From assembly GCA_949752795.1 (NCBI GenBank), contig OX457070.1:34009574-34073573 (forward strand): 64,000 nt of DNA, read 5' to 3'. The first letter of the stretch is position 1; every line of letters starts with the position of its first letter. This document shows positions 61,924 to 64,000 of the stretch, one piece after another. The position numbers were made by a program, and so were the translations under genes. The notes under the pieces were generated by a model. That model saw only the letters and a list, made by a program, of their open reading frames with translations. It was not told the DNA's origin and ran no database searches. This DNA is from Hyperoodon ampullatus (Eukaryota > Chordata > Mammalia > Artiodactyla > Ziphiidae).

Positions 61924-63857
61924 ACAAACTGACCTTGCACCTAAAGCTATTAGAGAAAGAAGAAGAAAAATACCCCAAAATTAGCAGAAGGAAAGAAATC
62001 ATAAAAATCAGATCAGAAATAAATGAAAAAGAAATGAAGGAAACGATACCAAAGCTCAATAAAACTAAAAGCTGGTTCTTTGAGAACATAAACAAAATTG
62101 ACAAACCATTAGCCACACTCACCAAGAAAAAAAGGGAGAAGACTCAAACCAATAGAATGAGAAATGAAAAAGGAGAAGTAACAACTGACACTGCAGAAAT
62201 ACAAAAGATCATGAGAGATTACTACAAGCAACTCTATGCCACTAAAATGGACAACCTGGAGGAATTGGACCAATTCTTAGAAATGCACAACCTGCCAAGA
62301 CTGAATCAGGAAGAAATAGAAAATATGAACAGACCAATCACAAACACTGAAATTGAAACTGTGATTAAAAATCTTCCAACACACAAAAGCCCAGGACCAG
62401 AGGGCTTCACAGGCAAATTGTATCGATCATTTAGAGAAGAGCTCACACGTATCCTTCTCAAACTCTTCCAAAATATAGCACAGGGAGGAACACTCCCAAG
62501 CTCATTATACTAGGCCACCATCACCTTGATACCAAAACCAGACAAGGATGTCACAAAGAAAGAAAACTACAGGTCAATATCACTGATGAACATAGATGCA
62601 AAAAAACTCAACAAAATACTAGCAAACAGAATCCAACAGCACATTAAAAGGATCATACATCATAATCAAGTGGGGTTTCTTCCAGGAATGCAAGGATTCT
62701 TCAATATATGCAAATCAATCAACGTCATACACCATATTAGCAAATTGAAGGAGAAACACCAGAGGATCATCTCAATAGATGCAGAGAAAGCTTTGGACAA
62801 AATTCAACACCCATTTATGATAAAAACCCTGCAGGAAGGAGGCACAGAGGGAACTTTCCTCAACATAATAAAGGCCATATATGACAAGCCCACAGCCAAC
62901 ATCATCCTCAATGGTGAAAAACTGAAAGCATTTCCACTAAGATCAGGAACAAGACAAGGTTGCCCACTCTCACCACTCTTATTCAACATAATTTTGGAAG
63001 GTTTAGACACAGCAATCAGAGTAGAAAAGGAAATAAAAGGAATCCAAAGCGGAAAAGAAGAAGTAAAGCTGTCACTGTTTGCAGATGACATGATACTCTA
63101 CATAGAGTATCCTAAAGATGCTACCAGAAAACTACTAGAGCTAATCAATGAAATTGATAAAGTAGCAGGATACAAAATTAATGCACAGAAATCTGTGGCA
63201 TTCCTATACGCTAATGATGAAAAATCTGAAAGTGAAATCAAGAAAACATTCCCATTTACCACTGCAACAAAAAGAATAAAATATCTAGGAATAAAGCTAC
63301 CTAAGGAGACAAAAGACCTATATGCAGAAAATTATAAGACAGTGATGAAAGAAATTAAAGGTGATACAAATAGATGGAGAGAGATACCATGTTCCTGGAT
63401 TAGAAGAATCAACATTGTGAAAATGATTGTACTACCCAAAGCAATCTACAGATTCAATGCAATCCCTATCAAACTACCACTGGCATTTTTCACACAACTA
63501 GAACAAAAAATTTCACAATTTCTATGGAAACACAAAAGATCCCGAATAGCCAAAGCAATCTGGAGAACGAAACACAGAGCTCCAGGAATCAGGCTCTCCG
63601 ATTTCAGACTATACTACAGAGCTACAGTAATCCAGACAGTATGGTACTGGCACAAAAACAGAAAGACACATCAATGGAACAGGATAGAAATCTCAGAGAT
63701 AAACCCACGCACATATGGTGACCGTATCTTTGATAAAGGAGGCAGGAACGTACAGTGGAGAAAGGACAGCCTCTTCAATAAGTGGTGCTGGGAAAACTGG
63801 ACAGGGACACGTACAACTATGAGATTAGGTCAATCCCTAACGTGTACACAAAAATAA
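61899..63857 (+). pseudogene. ORF2: L1 ORF2 linker and RT, FADD (unit 17)
   Basis: RINKLTLH as in unit 11. Amber stop 62511-62513 and FADD at 63078-63089. It combines AKKL and YAND (A) with EGLD and DFRLYY (B-like). Confidence 0.93.
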
Positions 63858-64000
63858 GCTCAAAATGGATTAAAGACCTAAATGGAAGGCCTGAAACTAT
63901 CAAACTCTTAGAGGAAAACATAGGCAGAACTCTCTATGTCATAAATCACAGCAAGATCCTTTTTAACCCAACTCCTAGAGAAATGGAAATAAAAACAAAC
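63812..64000 (+). pseudogene. ORF2: L1 ORF2 C-terminal region, cut by window end (unit 17)
   Basis: It begins at [13 protein letters not shown] in the usual shifted frame and reaches [12 protein letters not shown] at the last base. The opal stop, CCHC and 3' UTR lie outside the window. Confidence 0.88.

Larger units (their letters stand above)
1..64000 (+). repeat. L1-derived macrosatellite, 3.9-kb tandem units
   Basis: The first 60 bases of the window recur exactly at 3901, and the same landmarks recur every 3889 to 3901 bp up to the last base, always in the same orientation. Using the fusion of 3' UTR to endonuclease as unit boundary gives units starting at 2757, 6656, 10554, 14454, 18355, 22256, 26156, 30057, 33953, 37852, 41751, 45650, 49549, 53438, 57336 and 61235. 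Each unit is a 5'-truncated LINE-1 carrying only the 3' two thirds or so of ORF2 plus most of the 3' UTR. Units differ by scattered substitutions, one 10-bp deletion and the length of an A-rich run. There is no single-copy sequence between units. Tandem spread of a fixed internal fragment is typical of satellite growth by unequal crossing-over, not of retrotransposition. That it is centromeric or heterochromatic is inference. Confidence 0.97.
61235..64000 (+). mobile_element. Unit 17 (partial, class A)
   Basis: The window ends inside the A-run of the C-terminal region, so the array continues beyond it. The endonuclease translates as in unit 10, the linker as in unit 11. The RT is AKKL but with EGLD and DFRLYY, otherwise found in unit 2 and class B. 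Confidence 0.95.

Noticed and set aside
1..64000. CRISPR array, because of regular direct repeats
   Set aside because: The repeat is 3.9 kb of L1 sequence with no short repeat/spacer pattern, in what is clearly a mammalian genome.
1..64000. Retroviral or LTR element, or group II intron/retron RT
   Set aside because: No LTR, gag, protease, integrase or intron structure. The FADD motif, APE-type endonuclease fragment and CCHC layout are those of LINE-1 ORF2.
1..64000. Pure assembly artefact (one unit copied 17 times)
   Set aside because: Neighbouring units carry distinct substitutions, deletions and A-run lengths, and variants are organised in blocks. Artefact remains possible only for the identical pair 12/13.
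1..64000. Strict higher-order repeat with fixed period
   Set aside because: Some dimer-scale sharing exists (4/5 with 6/7; 6 with 8), but the order of monomer variants does not repeat with one period across the window.
1..64000. tRNA, rRNA, other ncRNA genes or an internal promoter within the unit
   Set aside because: I saw no tRNA-like A/B boxes, rRNA similarity or CpG-rich promoter. The L1 5' UTR promoter is absent from every unit.

Overview
The whole window is one head-to-tail tandem array. The repeat unit is about 3.9 kb and is itself a truncated, dead LINE-1 (L1) retrotransposon in + orientation. I count 17 units: units 2 to 16 are complete (3889 to 3901 bp) and units 1 and 17 are cut by the window ends. 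No unique sequence, host gene, tRNA, rRNA or other transposon interrupts the array. The A-rich sense strand, the L1 ORF2 protein similarity and a 3' UTR block of the type found in even-toed ungulates and whales point to a cetartiodactyl mammal. Tandem satellites built from L1 fragments have been reported in cetaceans, so a whale or dolphin heterochromatic array is my best guess (inference, not proof).

Layout of every unit, 5' to 3': (i) the C-terminal part of the ORF2 endonuclease domain, starting abruptly near the middle of the domain; (ii) a linker and the reverse transcriptase (RT) domain; (iii) the C-terminal region with a CCHC cysteine motif; (iv) a 326-bp 3' UTR with a G-quadruplex-type tract. 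The 3' UTR then runs straight into the endonuclease fragment of the next unit, with no poly(A) tail and no target-site duplication. The 5' UTR, ORF1 and the N-terminal third to half of the endonuclease are absent from every unit. All complete units share the same lesions: a stop just upstream of the endonuclease fragment, a frameshift between endonuclease and linker, an amber stop just before the RT core, a frameshift after the RT core, an opal stop in the C-terminal region, and a frameshift after the CCHC motif. The array therefore grew by DNA-level duplication of one already broken copy. It did not grow by retrotransposition.

Region by region: unit 1 and units 10 to 17 are class A (in units with this segment, an endonuclease stop at the catalytic Asp of the SDH motif; RT motif FADD). 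Units 3 to 8 are class B (SDH intact; RT motif mostly FADN; in units 4 to 8 one C-terminal stop is absent). Unit 2 is an A-to-B mosaic and unit 9 a B-to-A mosaic, and both carry clusters of private mutations. Units 7 and 14 contain tracts that look like gene conversion. Units 3 and 4 are sister copies, and the translated segments of units 12 and 13 are identical.

Nothing here should be annotated as a functional gene. The 443-codon RT frame, open in 16 of 17 units, is a pseudogene segment. Its apparent start codon is a Leu codon (TTG), not an ATG. The interest of the window lies in its satellite architecture and the record of unequal exchange it preserves.
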